Source: Arthrobacter alpinus (GTDB lineage Bacteria > Actinomycetota > Actinomycetes > Actinomycetales > Micrococcaceae). Taken from it: a DNA stretch of 64,000 nucleotides. A program made the position numbers and the translations under genes. Under the pieces are notes generated by a model. It searched no databases. It saw only the letters and a list, made by a program, of their open reading frames with translations, and was not told the origin of the DNA. The DNA is taken from the NCBI RefSeq assembly GCF_900105965.1, contig NZ_FNTV01000001.1, positions 1,674,001 through 1,738,000 on the forward strand, read 5' to 3'. Shown one piece after another: positions 28,832 to 37,576 of this stretch (positions within the stretch are counted from its first letter, which is position 1; each line of letters begins with the position of its first letter).

Positions 28832-29017
28832 TTAGGGACTATCAAAAAGATAACGGGTCTCAGCCAGGGTGCCCAGCGCCTGAAGGATCGTGACCGCATG
28901 CCGCCACGACAACACTCCCAACCCCAGGGCCACGCGCGTCTTGGGATGACCCTGAATGCCAACGGAGTACGAGGCAAGGGTGGCCGCAACGCCTCCACGC
29001 ACCCACGCCGTCGGCAA
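28832..29017 (-). pseudogene. Remnant of the 5' part of the DUF222/HNH gene
   Basis: The minus-strand frame contains RVALGLGVLSWRHAVTILQA, which looks like the DUF222 segment G-x-LS-x-RHA, normally found just before the part that resumes beyond the IS (TPGIS). That places it as the upstream half of the same gene. Nothing upstream of it to 29260 could be aligned by eye in a single frame, so the N-terminus seems decayed. Confidence 0.4.
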
Positions 29018-29384
29018 TCACCGACCTGGCTACAGAGGCCCGTGCGGGAGGTTTGGGAACCCGTAGCGGGTACGGCAGGAACTCAGGAAGCCCAATAAGC
29101 GCAACATTGTCAGACCCGAAGCGTTCAGTGGAAGGAAGAATAGTCCCAGCAATGAGCCCAGCCAGATCCATTGTGGCTGCATCACCCCGGTCCCCGGGGA
29201 CAAGCTCCCGACTACCCATACAACGACAACCCTAAATCCACTGAGATCGCATTGCAATAGTTACGGGAATACATATTCTATAATATTCATGCGAAATACG
29301 GTCCAAAACCGGGTTTCGGCGAGCTCGACCAGCGAACGGCAGCGTCAACTACCGGCCGCGGCCAATCCACTGTGGCAATACCCC
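29018..29384. other. Intergenic stretch without a supported gene
   Basis: Short overlapping frames only, none recognised. It probably includes decayed N-terminal sequence of the DUF222 gene. An A/T-rich patch (29265-29300) precedes the stop side of the FAD monooxygenase gene. Confidence 0.4.
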
Positions 29385-30443
29385 TTAGTGCCAGAGGGTT
29401 TGCCGAACCGCGCCTGCGGCACGCATGACTGATCCGGCGGCACCCAGGACCGCATTGCGCCCCTGAAAACCATGCGGCATCATGGCTGTCTGCCCCATGA
29501 TTCTCGACATCGAAATAAGGCGTTGCGTCTTTGCCCGGCGCGCGCTGTCGTAGGCAGCCAAACCGTCCTCCACCGAGGTCGCCTCGCCAAGGCACCGGCC
29601 CAGCGTCACGCCGTCGATCAGGGCCTCGCATGCACCCCGCCCCAAGAACGGGCCCATAGAATGTGCCGCATCCCCCACCAAGGCCACACGCCCGTTGAAG
29701 TAAGACGGAATCTTCGGCATATCAAAGAGTTCATGATGCAAGATCTCACTTTCCTCGACCAGTCGCAACACCTCGGCCGGCCCCGTGCGCCAGGAGCCAA
29801 AGAGATCTCTCAAATGCTGCAGATGGGGCGGCTCAAAACGGCCGCCGGCCTTGAGGCAGGCGTACCAGTTCGTGGCATCCGGTCCGGCTGGGGTCAGCCC
29901 AAACATTGCTCCGGGCGCCCAGGTTTCACCATGACTGCTCACGGCACCTGTTGCTGTTCCGCGCCACGCAACGACGCCGAGGGATCTGGGTCCGGAAGAG
30001 GCCCCAAACATGGACGTGCGAGTCTTGCTGAACGTTCCGTCGGCCCCAATAATGGCATCTGCATCCGAGAAGCCCTCAGTGGCAGTTGCCTCAGAGTCAA
30101 AGGTGACATTGACGCCGTCGGCCAGGATCTCCAAGAGGCGGGGACGGGAGACCATCACGAGATTTTTGCCGCCAGGAACTGAGAGGAGAGTTCGCCCGGC
30201 AGGTGTTCGCAGCCCGGTATCAGCTGACGCCCCTAGGCTTGAGCCGCTCTGACGAACCTGCTCCCCGACGTCAATGGCATCGAGCGCCTTCAGGGCCTCC
30301 GGCCACATCCCAAGGAACGTGCCAGTCTTAGGCAGCCCCGGAGCACTCTCACACACCTCGACGTCCCAGCCGCGCAACGCCAATGCCCGGGCAGCAGCAA
30401 GGCCCGCAATGCCAGCCCCGATAATCGCAGCCTTTCCTCTCAT
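29385..30443 (-). CDS. FAD-dependent monooxygenase
   Basis: A 352-residue flavoprotein of the PHBH/salicylate hydroxylase class. The N-terminal dinucleotide fold is AAIIGAGIAGLAAARALALR (residues 5-24); the DG motif is ADAIIGADGTFSKTR; the second FAD motif is GRVALVGDAAHSMGPFLGRG. It probably hydroxylates a small aromatic substrate with NAD(P)H and oxygen, but nothing nearby names the substrate. It stands alone between the IS-disrupted gene and a divergent HAD gene. Confidence 0.88.
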   Translation of the reverse strand: MRGKAAIIGAGIAGLAAARALALRGWDVEVCESAPGLPKTGTFLGMWPEALKALDAIDVGEQVRQSGSSLGASADTGLRTPAGRTLLSVPGGKNLVMVSRPRLLEILADGVNVTFDSEATATEGFSDADAIIGADGTFSKTRTSMFGASSGPRSLGVVAWRGTATGAVSSHGETWAPGAMFGLTPAGPDATNWYACLKAGGRFEPPHLQHLRDLFGSWRTGPAEVLRLVEESEILHHELFDMPKIPSYFNGRVALVGDAAHSMGPFLGRGACEALIDGVTLGRCLGEATSVEDGLAAYDSARRAKTQRLISMSRIMGQTAMMPHGFQGRNAVLGAAGSVMRAAGAVRQTLWH

Positions 30444-30535
30444 GCTTGAGAGCCTACGCTTGCACAGGCACGGCGCGAAAGGCTCAATTCAGGGGCCCTT
30501 GGCTGGTGCGCAAATCGCCCCGCTAAGGTTGAGCC

Positions 30536-31216
30536 ATGACACGTCTTGAAACTTCCGCTGAGGTAGGCATTCACCAGTTCACAGTCAGCGCCATCCTGTT
30601 CGATTTGGACGGCACGCTGATTGATTCGACGCCAGCCACCGAGAGAGCGTGGCGCACCTGGGGCGAACTCATGGGACTGGCGGATTTCAGCTACGGCACC
30701 CATGGCGTTCCGGCCCAAGCCCTGGTGGAACAAACCATTGAACCGGCACGTCAGGCCGAGGCGTTTGAATTGATCAAAGCCCTGGAAACGGGCGACACCG
30801 GGGGTGTTGTTGCCAAGGATGGCGCCGCGGAACTGTTGGGGTCGTTGCCGGATGGCTCATGGACCATCGTCACCTCCTGCACTCGCGGATTGGCTGAGGC
30901 GCGAATGGCCGCCGCTGGGATCTCCGGGCCCCACCACATGGTCACGGCCGATCAGGTGAACTTTGGAAAACCCCACCCCGAACCATTCCTTCTCGGCGCA
31001 CACCGCGTCAACGCCGACATTCACAGTTGCCTGGTGGTGGAGGACGCCCCGGCGGGCCTGACGTCAGGCCGGGCAGCCGGGGCAGTGACGCTCGCGGTGG
31101 TTGGCACGACGGCGGCCGCCGAGCTCGACGCCGATTACATTGTCAGCACTCTCGACGACGTACGTGCAGAAGTGTTCCCGGACGGCAGGATTCGCGTCAC
31201 CGTGCGGACGGCTTAA
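30536..31216 (+). CDS. HAD-family sugar-phosphatase-like hydrolase
   Basis: A 226-residue HAD hydrolase: motif I FDLDGTLIDST with both catalytic Asp, motif II IVTSCTRGLA (the Ser/Thr position is TSC), motif III Lys in FGKPHPEPF and motif IV VVEDAPAGLTSGRAAG. The cap insert between motifs I and II is of the helical type found in beta-phosphoglucomutase and glycerol/sugar phosphatases. ATG start with AAGG 9 bases upstream. It diverges from the monooxygenase. Confidence 0.92.
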   Translation: MTRLETSAEVGIHQFTVSAILFDLDGTLIDSTPATERAWRTWGELMGLADFSYGTHGVPAQALVEQTIEPARQAEAFELIKALETGDTGGVVAKDGAAELLGSLPDGSWTIVTSCTRGLAEARMAAAGISGPHHMVTADQVNFGKPHPEPFLLGAHRVNADIHSCLVVEDAPAGLTSGRAAGAVTLAVVGTTAAAELDADYIVSTLDDVRAEVFPDGRIRVTVRTA

Positions 31217-31236
31217 GCTTTGGTTGGCTGGCCTGA

Positions 31237-31987
31237 ACAAGCTCGACGACCGAAGAGTGCGGGCATGTCTTTGGGCAACAAAATGTCGCGATTGCGACTC
31301 AAGCCGAGCGTGTGGCCTACCCCAACGGAGTAGTGTCTATTGGTTTCGATGACAACTGGATTTCCCAATCCATGCTGGCAATCCCATGCATGGAAACTAA
31401 GCGAATGCGTCCAACGGCTTGTTCAAATGTTGAACTTGCTGGAACAGCCAACCGGCAAAGCATCAAGGAACTGAAGCGCAATAAAGAATATTGGGGTGGC
31501 GAAATCGCGGCGCACTCATGGTCTAGCGCAACTCACACTGTAGCCTTCACCGCAGTCACACCCGAGCTCCTCGATACCGAGCTGCGACTCATGAAGGAAT
31601 GGTTGATCGACAACGGATTCCAGGGCCGCGACCTGGTGGCCCACCCTCTCGGCAAGTTCAACGGCGCCGTCATGAATATTGCATCCAAGCAATACAAATT
31701 CGCTCGCACCGTGAACATTCGACAGCAGGAAACCCAGCCACCCGGCAACCCTTTCACCTGCCGTGCGCAGTCCTCCACCAACACGGTCACCCTCGCGCAG
31801 ATCACCGCGCAAGTTGACGCTGCCTACGCCAACGGCACGCGGCTAAACCTGCCATACCATGACATCGTCCCCACCCCCGGCACTGCAGGTCACGCAAGCG
31901 AACTTTGAGGGCGCCCTGGACTGCATCGCCGCCAAGGGGATTCCGGTTCGCAAGGTCTCGCAGGTACTCAAAGCCACCGCGCCATAA
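31237..31987 (+). pseudogene. Polysaccharide deacetylase-like pseudogene
   Basis: The frame reads AYPNGVVSIGFDDNW (metal-binding Asp pair of NodB-type deacetylases), later IAAHSWSSATHT (the H-x-S-x3-H motif in altered spacing), LVAHPLGKFNGAV and LPYHDIVPTPG. There is no start codon before the conserved part; the frame opens after a TGA at 31234. Near 31885 the frame shifts: the natural C-terminus (QANFEGALDCIAAKGIPVRK, to a TAA at 31985-31987) is in another frame. It is therefore both 5'-truncated and frameshifted. Confidence 0.65.
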
Positions 31988-32220
31988 GGCTACCAAAGAC
32001 CGGCTAAAGCCCGAGACCTTCAGGCTCCCATCTTCCATGAGAGATGAGGTCCTCCCGGTCAAGGAGGGACAGCTCGGGACCCGGATCGTATGCCACAATG
32101 TGTTTCGCTACAAACCCGCGGATTGCTTCACGTAGTCGTTTCATGCTCAGACACTAGGACTGGCTGCTGCTCGTCGACAGAGTAGCCAACACCCGTTGTT
32201 GCTCCCAAGGGCACCCGCGC

Positions 32221-32349
32221 CTACTTGCTCAGAGCCACAAAGGCGACAAGGGCGGCGACGCATGCCAGTGCGATTAGCGCCCCGTACTGAAGGTAGGGCC
32301 ACCACGGCCGCGTGTGGATCGGGACTTCATGACTGCTGTATTTTCCCAT
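32221..32349 (-). CDS. Small single-helix membrane protein, 42 residues
   Basis: The frame encodes a 42-residue protein: a polar N-terminus (MGKYSSHEVPIHTRPWWPYL), one strongly hydrophobic helix (about residues 22-40, ALIALACVAALVAFVAL) and a final SK. Trp/Tyr at the helix boundary and the clean membrane profile favour a real product. No family recognised; no obvious Shine-Dalgarno sequence. Nearby bases 31988-32220 and 32350-32585 hold no other supported gene. Confidence 0.45.
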   Translation of the reverse strand: MGKYSSHEVPIHTRPWWPYLQYGALIALACVAALVAFVALSK

Positions 32350-32585
32350 CCACTAGCTATACACGGCTCACCTGATGGTTCCCTATGCGCACCCAAACAC
32401 GGGGCTACGTAAGACCAGTTAAGTTCCCATGTGCGGATAGGCCACACCTTCTCCATTGAGGGTGTCTCCGTTCCGGCGTAAGCCGGGAGATTCCTACTTG
32501 AAATTGATGGCGGCTCCGCCAGAGTTCGATTTCTAACAGGGCCAATGCTGCCACCGTAGAACTGAAAAGCACATATGGAGACGAC

Positions 32586-33302
32586 ATGGAACCCACTATC
32601 CCTATCGACCTGCCCACCACACTGGCCATTACGACGGCTGATCTCGCCGCGGCAGGGTTCTTGGCACGGTACTTGGAGGACGAGCGCAAGAATTCACCGG
32701 CTACACACATCCGCATGCCCAAGGTCTACCGCGATGAATCCCGCACACTCGGTCTGGATCGTCTCGAACTCAGTGCCCTGATCCAGACAGCCATGGCCTC
32801 TCACGTCATGGACGGTGGCCTGATCACTTTGTTGGGGATGCTCGGCCTCCGGGTATCAGAGGCGTGCGCCGTACGGATCGAGGACTTTCAGGACACCGAG
32901 CGCGGCCACCGTGTGCTGCGCCTGGTGGGCAAGGGCGGGAGGCCTGCTACGATCCCGCTGCCCGTCGCCGTGCTGCGTGCCTTGGATGCGGCAGCCAGGG
33001 AGCGACACTCCGGCCCCTTGCTCCTACGGCGCACCAGCACGATGCCAATGAACCGAAAGGCTGCGACGCTGGCCGTTGCTAGGCTAAGTAAGAAGGCGGG
33101 GATCACCAAGCACATCTCGCCACACAGCCTCCGGCACTCGTTCGTCACCGCCTGCTTGGATGCGGGTGTTTCGCTGCGTGATGCACAGATAGCCGCACGG
33201 CACGCAGACCCCCGCACCACAAGCCGCTACGACAGGGCTCGCCACAACCTTGACCGCCATGCAAACCACACAGTCGCAGCGTTCCTTTCAGGTTCTGCGT
33301 AG
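32586..33302 (+). CDS. Tyrosine recombinase, apparently lacking the core-binding domain
   Basis: A 238-residue phage-integrase-type protein. The catalytic residues are all visible: Arg in LGLRVSEACAVRIED, Lys in VGKGGRPATI, HSLRHSF, His in ARHADP and the nucleophile Tyr in TSRYDRAR. Before the catalytic domain only about 70 residues remain (LAAAGFLARYLEDERKN, then HIRMPKVYRDESRTLG). Full-length relatives of about 300 or more residues carry a helical SAM-like domain here, so an internal deletion is likely and the protein may not recombine. ATG start. Confidence 0.75.
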   Translation: MEPTIPIDLPTTLAITTADLAAAGFLARYLEDERKNSPATHIRMPKVYRDESRTLGLDRLELSALIQTAMASHVMDGGLITLLGMLGLRVSEACAVRIEDFQDTERGHRVLRLVGKGGRPATIPLPVAVLRALDAAARERHSGPLLLRRTSTMPMNRKAATLAVARLSKKAGITKHISPHSLRHSFVTACLDAGVSLRDAQIAARHADPRTTSRYDRARHNLDRHANHTVAAFLSGSA

Positions 33303-33403
33303 CCACAGAAGTAAAGCCCCCACCAAACGGTAGCGGCTTTGCTTTTGCCTGAGTCTGGGTGTTCCCACTTGCCGAAAACCTCCTTGGCGGCGTCTTTGAC
33401 GTG

Positions 33404-33550
33404 TTAGCCAGCCCCCTTGCCCTCAACCGCAGCCTGATCGCCGACACCCTCAGCTTGGAGTTTTTCGTTGTTGGGCGCATCACCCAGTCTCCCTATAGCC
33501 TTCCCGGCTACTTCTTGAGCGTTGTTGCTGATTTTATCTCCGAGTCCCAT
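33404..33550 (-). CDS. CsbD family stress protein, short
   Basis: CsbD proteins are small hydrophilic stress-response proteins of unknown mechanism. ATG 33550 has GGAGG 8 bases upstream and gives 48 residues starting MGLGDKISNNAQEVAGKAIG, with NNEKLQAEGVGDQA, the family core. After the TAA the same frame continues HVKDAAKEVFGKWEH, which looks like the normal tail of the family, so the stop probably arose recently. The product may still be made in a shortened form. Confidence 0.7.
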   Translation of the reverse strand: MGLGDKISNNAQEVAGKAIGRLGDAPNNEKLQAEGVGDQAAVEGKGAG

Positions 33551-33691
33551 GAGGACCTCCTTCAATTCGAATCCAACAAGAACACTATCCACCTCAGAAA
33601 GGAGTCAGAGAATTTCATGAGTGCCACCGGTCGGGTCGCACAATTACCACCACGCGGTGTCCACGGAGAACCAGGCGGAGGTCGTCAACGA

Positions 33692-33988
33692 CTAACCGTC
33701 ATTGACTCTCACACTTGTCCCCGGCTGCTGCATCACGGTGATGATCGCGTATGCCGTGGCGGCGTTGAGGTCGTCAATTTCAATTTCATGGCCGTAGAAG
33801 CTGTCGCAGTGCATACATGTGTAGTCAACATCCCACACCCCTGCACCATTTCGTCTGCGACGGCGGGCCCTCTCAAGCAACACATACCGATCGGTGTGGC
33901 ATTCATCGCACCAGATCCGATCGGATGCGTCAGCCTCGATAGTCGCCAGGATGTGCGGGTCTGGTTTGGTTGGGGCTTGTCTGAGCAT
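33692..33988 (-). CDS. Small zinc-ribbon-like hypothetical protein
   Basis: A 98-residue protein with two Cys pairs, WCDECHTDRY and YTCMHCDSFYG, about 30 residues apart, which can bind one zinc ion. Between them lies an Arg run (LLERARRRRRN) that might contact nucleic acid. No family recognised. ATG 33988 has AAGGGTGAG upstream; GTG/ATG at 33991 is equivalent. Confidence 0.6.
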   Translation of the reverse strand: MLRQAPTKPDPHILATIEADASDRIWCDECHTDRYVLLERARRRRRNGAGVWDVDYTCMHCDSFYGHEIEIDDLNAATAYAIITVMQQPGTSVRVNDG

Positions 33989-33991
33989 CAC

Positions 33992-34356
33992 TTCTCACCC
34001 TTTCGAAACAAGGTTCTGAGACCAGAGGGAAACTGTGTGGCAACCATTTTAGACAAGACGGAGTTCTTCCGTCCAACATCACGCTGCAAGTCCCTAGTAC
34101 TGCACGCGAAGGCTTACAACCCGTGCACACTTCAGGATTTCTCATTGGAGTCGCTCGATGCCCTGCCCATAGTCCAGGATAGGACTAGCCACGAGTGCCT
34201 CCCAGACTGCAACGACATCCATGGACCAGTTACCCCAGCCGGTCTGGTTTTGCCTGAGCAGGCTCTCGACCCTGAGCGCTGGCTCAGCCCGCCACAGCAA
34301 CGTTGGCAGCAAGCCCCCAGCGAAGTTGGGTAATTGCCAAACCCGCAAAAGGGCAA
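33992..34356. other. Stretch without a supported gene before tRNA-Pro
   Basis: Short frames on both strands. One minus-strand frame (34142-34348) has protein-like composition (WGNWSMDVVAVWEALVASPI) but no ribosome site and no recognised family; it could be the relic of a mobile gene. Confidence 0.35.
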
Positions 34357-34408
34357 CAAAAAACCGCTCAAACTCTGGAAAGTTCCCAGTGTTTGAGCGG
34401 TTTTTGTT
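34357..34408 (-). terminator. Terminator of tRNA-Pro
   Basis: Long hairpin with arms AAACCGCTCAAAC...CTGG and CCAG...GTTTGAGCGGTTT (about 20 bp, one bulge). On the minus strand, in the direction of the tRNA, it is followed by TTTTTTGTTG. It starts 4 bases after the tRNA. Confidence 0.85.
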
Positions 34409-34411
34409 CGG

Positions 34412-34485
<74 letters not shown>

Positions 34486-34584
34486 AAATGTTCAACCTTT
34501 GGAATGTATCTCCCGTGGCTGAACCACCTGAAAAAGTTTACATCATAAAAAACGTGACCTTTACCAATTCAGGTGTGAGCCGCA

Positions 34585-36141
34585 TTACTTCTTGCGGCTC
34601 CGCTTTTCACGCACGCGCATGCTGACCTCGATGGGTGTTCCTTCGAAGCCAAACGTCTCGCGGAGGCGGCGTGTGATGAAGCGACGGTACCCAGGATCCA
34701 GGAAGCCTGTGGTGAACAAGACGAACTTCGGCGGTCGGCTGGAAGCCTGTGTGCCGAACAGAATGCGGGGCTGCTTGCCGCCACGGACGGGGTGGGGGTG
34801 CTCTGACACCAATTCGCCAAGGAACGCGTTGAGGCGGCCCGTGGGGATGCGGCGGTCCCAGTTCTCAAGAGCCAGGTCCAGGGCAGGAACAAGCTTGTCC
34901 TTGTGCCAGCCGGTCTTGGCGGAGATGTTCACGCGCGGAGCCCAGTTGACGTGGGCCAGATCGGTCTCGATTTCGCGTTCCAGGTACTTGCGGCGCTCAT
35001 CGTCCATCAAGTCCCACTTGTTGAACGCGAGCACCAAGGCGCGACCCGATTCGATGGCCAGCTGCAGGATGCGAACATCCTGCTCGCTCAGGATCTCGTC
35101 AACGGCCAATAGGACAACGGCAACTTCAGCTTTTTCCAAGGCGGACTGCGTACGCAGTGAGGCGTAGAAGTCTGCACCCTGCGCCATGTGGACGCGGCGG
35201 CGAATACCAGCCGTGTCAACGAAGCGCCAGGTACGGTCGCCCAATTCGATGAGCTCATCGACAGGGTCACGCGTGGTGCCGGCAACGTTGTCAACGACAA
35301 CGCGCTCGGAGCCGGCCAGCTTGTTCAGCAGCGAGGACTTGCCCACGTTGGGACGTCCCAACAGTGCAATGCGGCGCGGGCCGCCGGTGCGCTCGATGCC
35401 TTCGACGGCGGAGAACTCCGGCAGAACATCCATGACTCGGTCAAGCATGTCAGCAACGCCACGGCCGTGGACAGCCGAAACGGGGTACGGCTCGCCGAGG
35501 CCAAGGCCCCAGAGGGTGGCGGCGTCGGCTTCCTGGACCAGGTCATCGATCTTGTTGCCGACCAGGATGACCGGCTTCTTGGCCTTGCGCAGCATGCGCA
35601 CAATGGCCTCATCGGAGGCGGTGATGCCCACGATGGCGTCCACTACGAGCAGTACGGCGTCAGCCATTTCAACGGCGACCTCAGCCTGTTCGGCCACGCG
35701 CAGGTCGAGTCCGCGGGCATCGCGCTCCCAGCCACCGGTGTCAACCAGGGTGAAGTTGCGTCCGTTCCAGTCTGCTGTGTACTGGACACGGTCACGGGTT
35801 ACCCCCGGGGTGTCCTCAACGACGGCCTCGCGGCGGCCAAGGATACGGTTCACCAGGGTGGACTTGCCCACGTTGGGGCGTCCCACAATGGCAAGTACGG
35901 GGTCCTGGCGGAGGGCATCAAAGTTGGAGCCGTCGTCGAACCCGCCTGAAAGCAGCGCGGCGTCCTCGTCGTCGAGCTCGTAGTTGGCTAGGCCAGCAAG
36001 CAGGCCGGCCGCGCGCGCATCGGCGTCCTCGTCGGAGATGGCCGCCAACTTCTCGGCGATCTGGTCGGTACCCGTGGGTACGTATTCCGGGTGACCAAAC
36101 TCACCGTCACCGGAGGGTGCGGTTGACTTGGGGTCGCTCAT
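34585..36141 (-). CDS. der: Ribosome-assembly GTPase Der (EngA)
   Basis: Der has two tandem GTPase domains and a KH-like domain and acts in 50S subunit maturation. Each GTPase domain shows its own P-loop, [13 protein letters not shown] (about residue 86) and [13 protein letters not shown] (about residue 258), with DTGG and DTAGIRRR switches and NKID/NKWD motifs; the C-terminal KH-like part ends in a basic tail (REKRSRKK). At 518 residues it is longer than most Der proteins because of an acidic 80-residue N-terminal extension usual in actinobacteria. It overlaps the plsC-like stop by 4 bases and ends the parA-der operon. Confidence 0.96.
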   Translation of the reverse strand: MSDPKSTAPSGDGEFGHPEYVPTGTDQIAEKLAAISDEDADARAAGLLAGLANYELDDEDAALLSGGFDDGSNFDALRQDPVLAIVGRPNVGKSTLVNRILGRREAVVEDTPGVTRDRVQYTADWNGRNFTLVDTGGWERDARGLDLRVAEQAEVAVEMADAVLLVVDAIVGITASDEAIVRMLRKAKKPVILVGNKIDDLVQEADAATLWGLGLGEPYPVSAVHGRGVADMLDRVMDVLPEFSAVEGIERTGGPRRIALLGRPNVGKSSLLNKLAGSERVVVDNVAGTTRDPVDELIELGDRTWRFVDTAGIRRRVHMAQGADFYASLRTQSALEKAEVAVVLLAVDEILSEQDVRILQLAIESGRALVLAFNKWDLMDDERRKYLEREIETDLAHVNWAPRVNISAKTGWHKDKLVPALDLALENWDRRIPTGRLNAFLGELVSEHPHPVRGGKQPRILFGTQASSRPPKFVLFTTGFLDPGYRRFITRRLRETFGFEGTPIEVSMRVREKRSRKK

Positions 36142-36860
36142 GGTTGCTGTCCTTTATGCTTTGAAGATAGGTGATCATCCGCAGGCAAATCCTGCCCTGT
36201 AGCGGCTTGCGATGCGGCAATGTGTGCCGCCAGCCGCAGGCGGATTTGTTCGGTTGCTCTGTCCATTGAAACACGGCCGGAAACTCCCGGTTCACGTGTG
36301 ATTCTCATTGGTTCCCCAAACACTACGTGCAGTTTGCGCCGTGGTGTTGGAATTTTATCGCGATGTTCCCCGCCGCGCCTTGTTCCCAGGACGGCAACAG
36401 GTACGACGGCGGCGGCTGAGTTGAGTGCCAGCCACGCCACTCCGCTGTTCATGGTGGCGGCGTCCCCGGTCCCCCGGGTGCCTTCCGGAAGGATGCCTAC
36501 ACAGTCTCCGCGGTCAAGAACGGCCTTGGCGTACTTCAACGCTGCCCGGTCGCCTTCCCGGTTGACGGGAATTTGCCCTGATGCGTGCAAAACCCGGCCA
36601 AGGAAACCCTTGAACATGTCGTGGCGGACCATGACATGCATGTACCTGCTGCTGGCACCAACCATCACGGGTCCGTCAAGGTAGCTCAGGTGGTTTGCAG
36701 CAAATACCACGGGGCCATCGGCGGGGATGTTTTCACGACCCAGAACAGTGGTTTTGTACACCACATGATCCAGGAAGCGGCCCAGCGGACGGCTCCACAG
36801 GGTTTTCCACCGCGGCGGAGGCGCCGTCAGCACCCGCAGCGGCTTTTCGCCACCACTCAT
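36138..36860 (-). CDS. 1-acyl-glycerol-3-phosphate acyltransferase-like protein
   Basis: A 240-residue PlsC-type lysophospholipid acyltransferase: the catalytic H-x4-D is NHLSYLD, followed by the FPEGTR-like [10 protein letters not shown] and [14 protein letters not shown]. It would transfer an acyl chain to lysophosphatidic acid or a related lipid at the membrane. Overlaps both cmk (4 bases) and der (4 bases), so it is part of the coupled operon. Confidence 0.9.
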   Translation of the reverse strand: MSGGEKPLRVLTAPPPRWKTLWSRPLGRFLDHVVYKTTVLGRENIPADGPVVFAANHLSYLDGPVMVGASSRYMHVMVRHDMFKGFLGRVLHASGQIPVNREGDRAALKYAKAVLDRGDCVGILPEGTRGTGDAATMNSGVAWLALNSAAAVVPVAVLGTRRGGEHRDKIPTPRRKLHVVFGEPMRITREPGVSGRVSMDRATEQIRLRLAAHIAASQAATGQDLPADDHLSSKHKGQQP

Positions 36861-37576
36861 GCAGCCGGACCTGCGTTGACTGCCTGGCGAACAACGGCGA
36901 TGACGGCGTCAATGGTTTCTTCGAAGTCCAGGTCCGAGGAGTCAACGGTGTAGACGCCGTCGGCTGCGCGCTGGAAATCAACCACGGTCGCGTCCTTTGC
37001 GTCACGAGCCAACACCTGTTCGGCCAGCTGCTCAGCTGTTTGGGTGCCACCGAGCTGGAGACCCCTGCGGCGCAGGCGGGCTTGCTCACTGGCAGTCAGG
37101 ATGAGACGAGCCTCAGCATCAGGGGCAACAACGGTGGTGATGTCCCGGCCTTCAACCACGATGCGGTGACCGTGTTCGGCGATGAGCGCCTTTTGGCGGC
37201 GCACCAATTCGGCCCGCGCCCCGAGATTGGTGGCCACGGCACTGACGGCTGCGGAAATCTTGGGTTCCCGGATGGCGTCCGTGACGTTGATGCCGTTGAC
37301 CTTGAAGAACTCAGTCTCCGGAACCATGCTTTGTTCCAGCTTGATGGTGCGCGCAGCAGCCTCGACGGCGCCGGCATTCTCCAAGGGGATCAAGGCGTTC
37401 AGGCAGTGCCAGGCCACGCTGCGGTACATGGCGCCCGTGTCCAGGAATGCCAGACCCAGGCGCTGCGCAACGGCCTTGCTCACGCTTGACTTGCCCGATC
37501 CCGAGGGACCGTCGACGGCAATCACCAAGGACTTGCCTTGGCGAATCTGCTGCACTGTTACTTCTGTGTTGCTCAC
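36857..37576 (-). CDS. cmk: Cytidylate kinase
   Basis: Phosphorylates CMP and dCMP with ATP. The P-loop is VDGPSGSGKSSVSKAV near residue 20; LGLAFLDTGAMYRSVAW and the CMP-binding EGRDITTVVAPDAE follow. I chose GTG 37576, which overlaps the tyrA stop as GTGA and has GGAAGG 7 bases upstream, giving 239 residues; TTG 37591 would begin on the ribosome site. The position between tyrA and plsC is conserved in actinobacteria. Confidence 0.95.
   Translation of the reverse strand: MSNTEVTVQQIRQGKSLVIAVDGPSGSGKSSVSKAVAQRLGLAFLDTGAMYRSVAWHCLNALIPLENAGAVEAAARTIKLEQSMVPETEFFKVNGINVTDAIREPKISAAVSAVATNLGARAELVRRQKALIAEHGHRIVVEGRDITTVVAPDAEARLILTASEQARLRRRGLQLGGTQTAEQLAEQVLARDAKDATVVDFQRAADGVYTVDSSDLDFEETIDAVIAVVRQAVNAGPAA

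Larger units (their letters stand above)
27385..28840 (-). mobile_element. IS110-family insertion sequence
   Basis: Contains an intact IS110 transposase (27402-28598) and a non-coding stretch of about 230 bases on its 5' side. The right end is set near 27385, where DUF222 coding (TPGIS) resumes. The left end is uncertain and placed near 28840, where a DUF222-like remnant begins. IS110 elements lack terminal inverted repeats and target duplications, so the ends cannot be proved from one copy. Confidence 0.7.

Noticed and set aside
33359..34333. 324-residue plus-strand frame
   Set aside because: It overlaps CsbD and the zinc-ribbon gene on the other strand, and its composition is not protein-like.
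34142..34348. 68-residue minus-strand frame near tRNA-Pro
   Set aside because: Some protein-like composition but a TTG start without a ribosome site and no recognised family.
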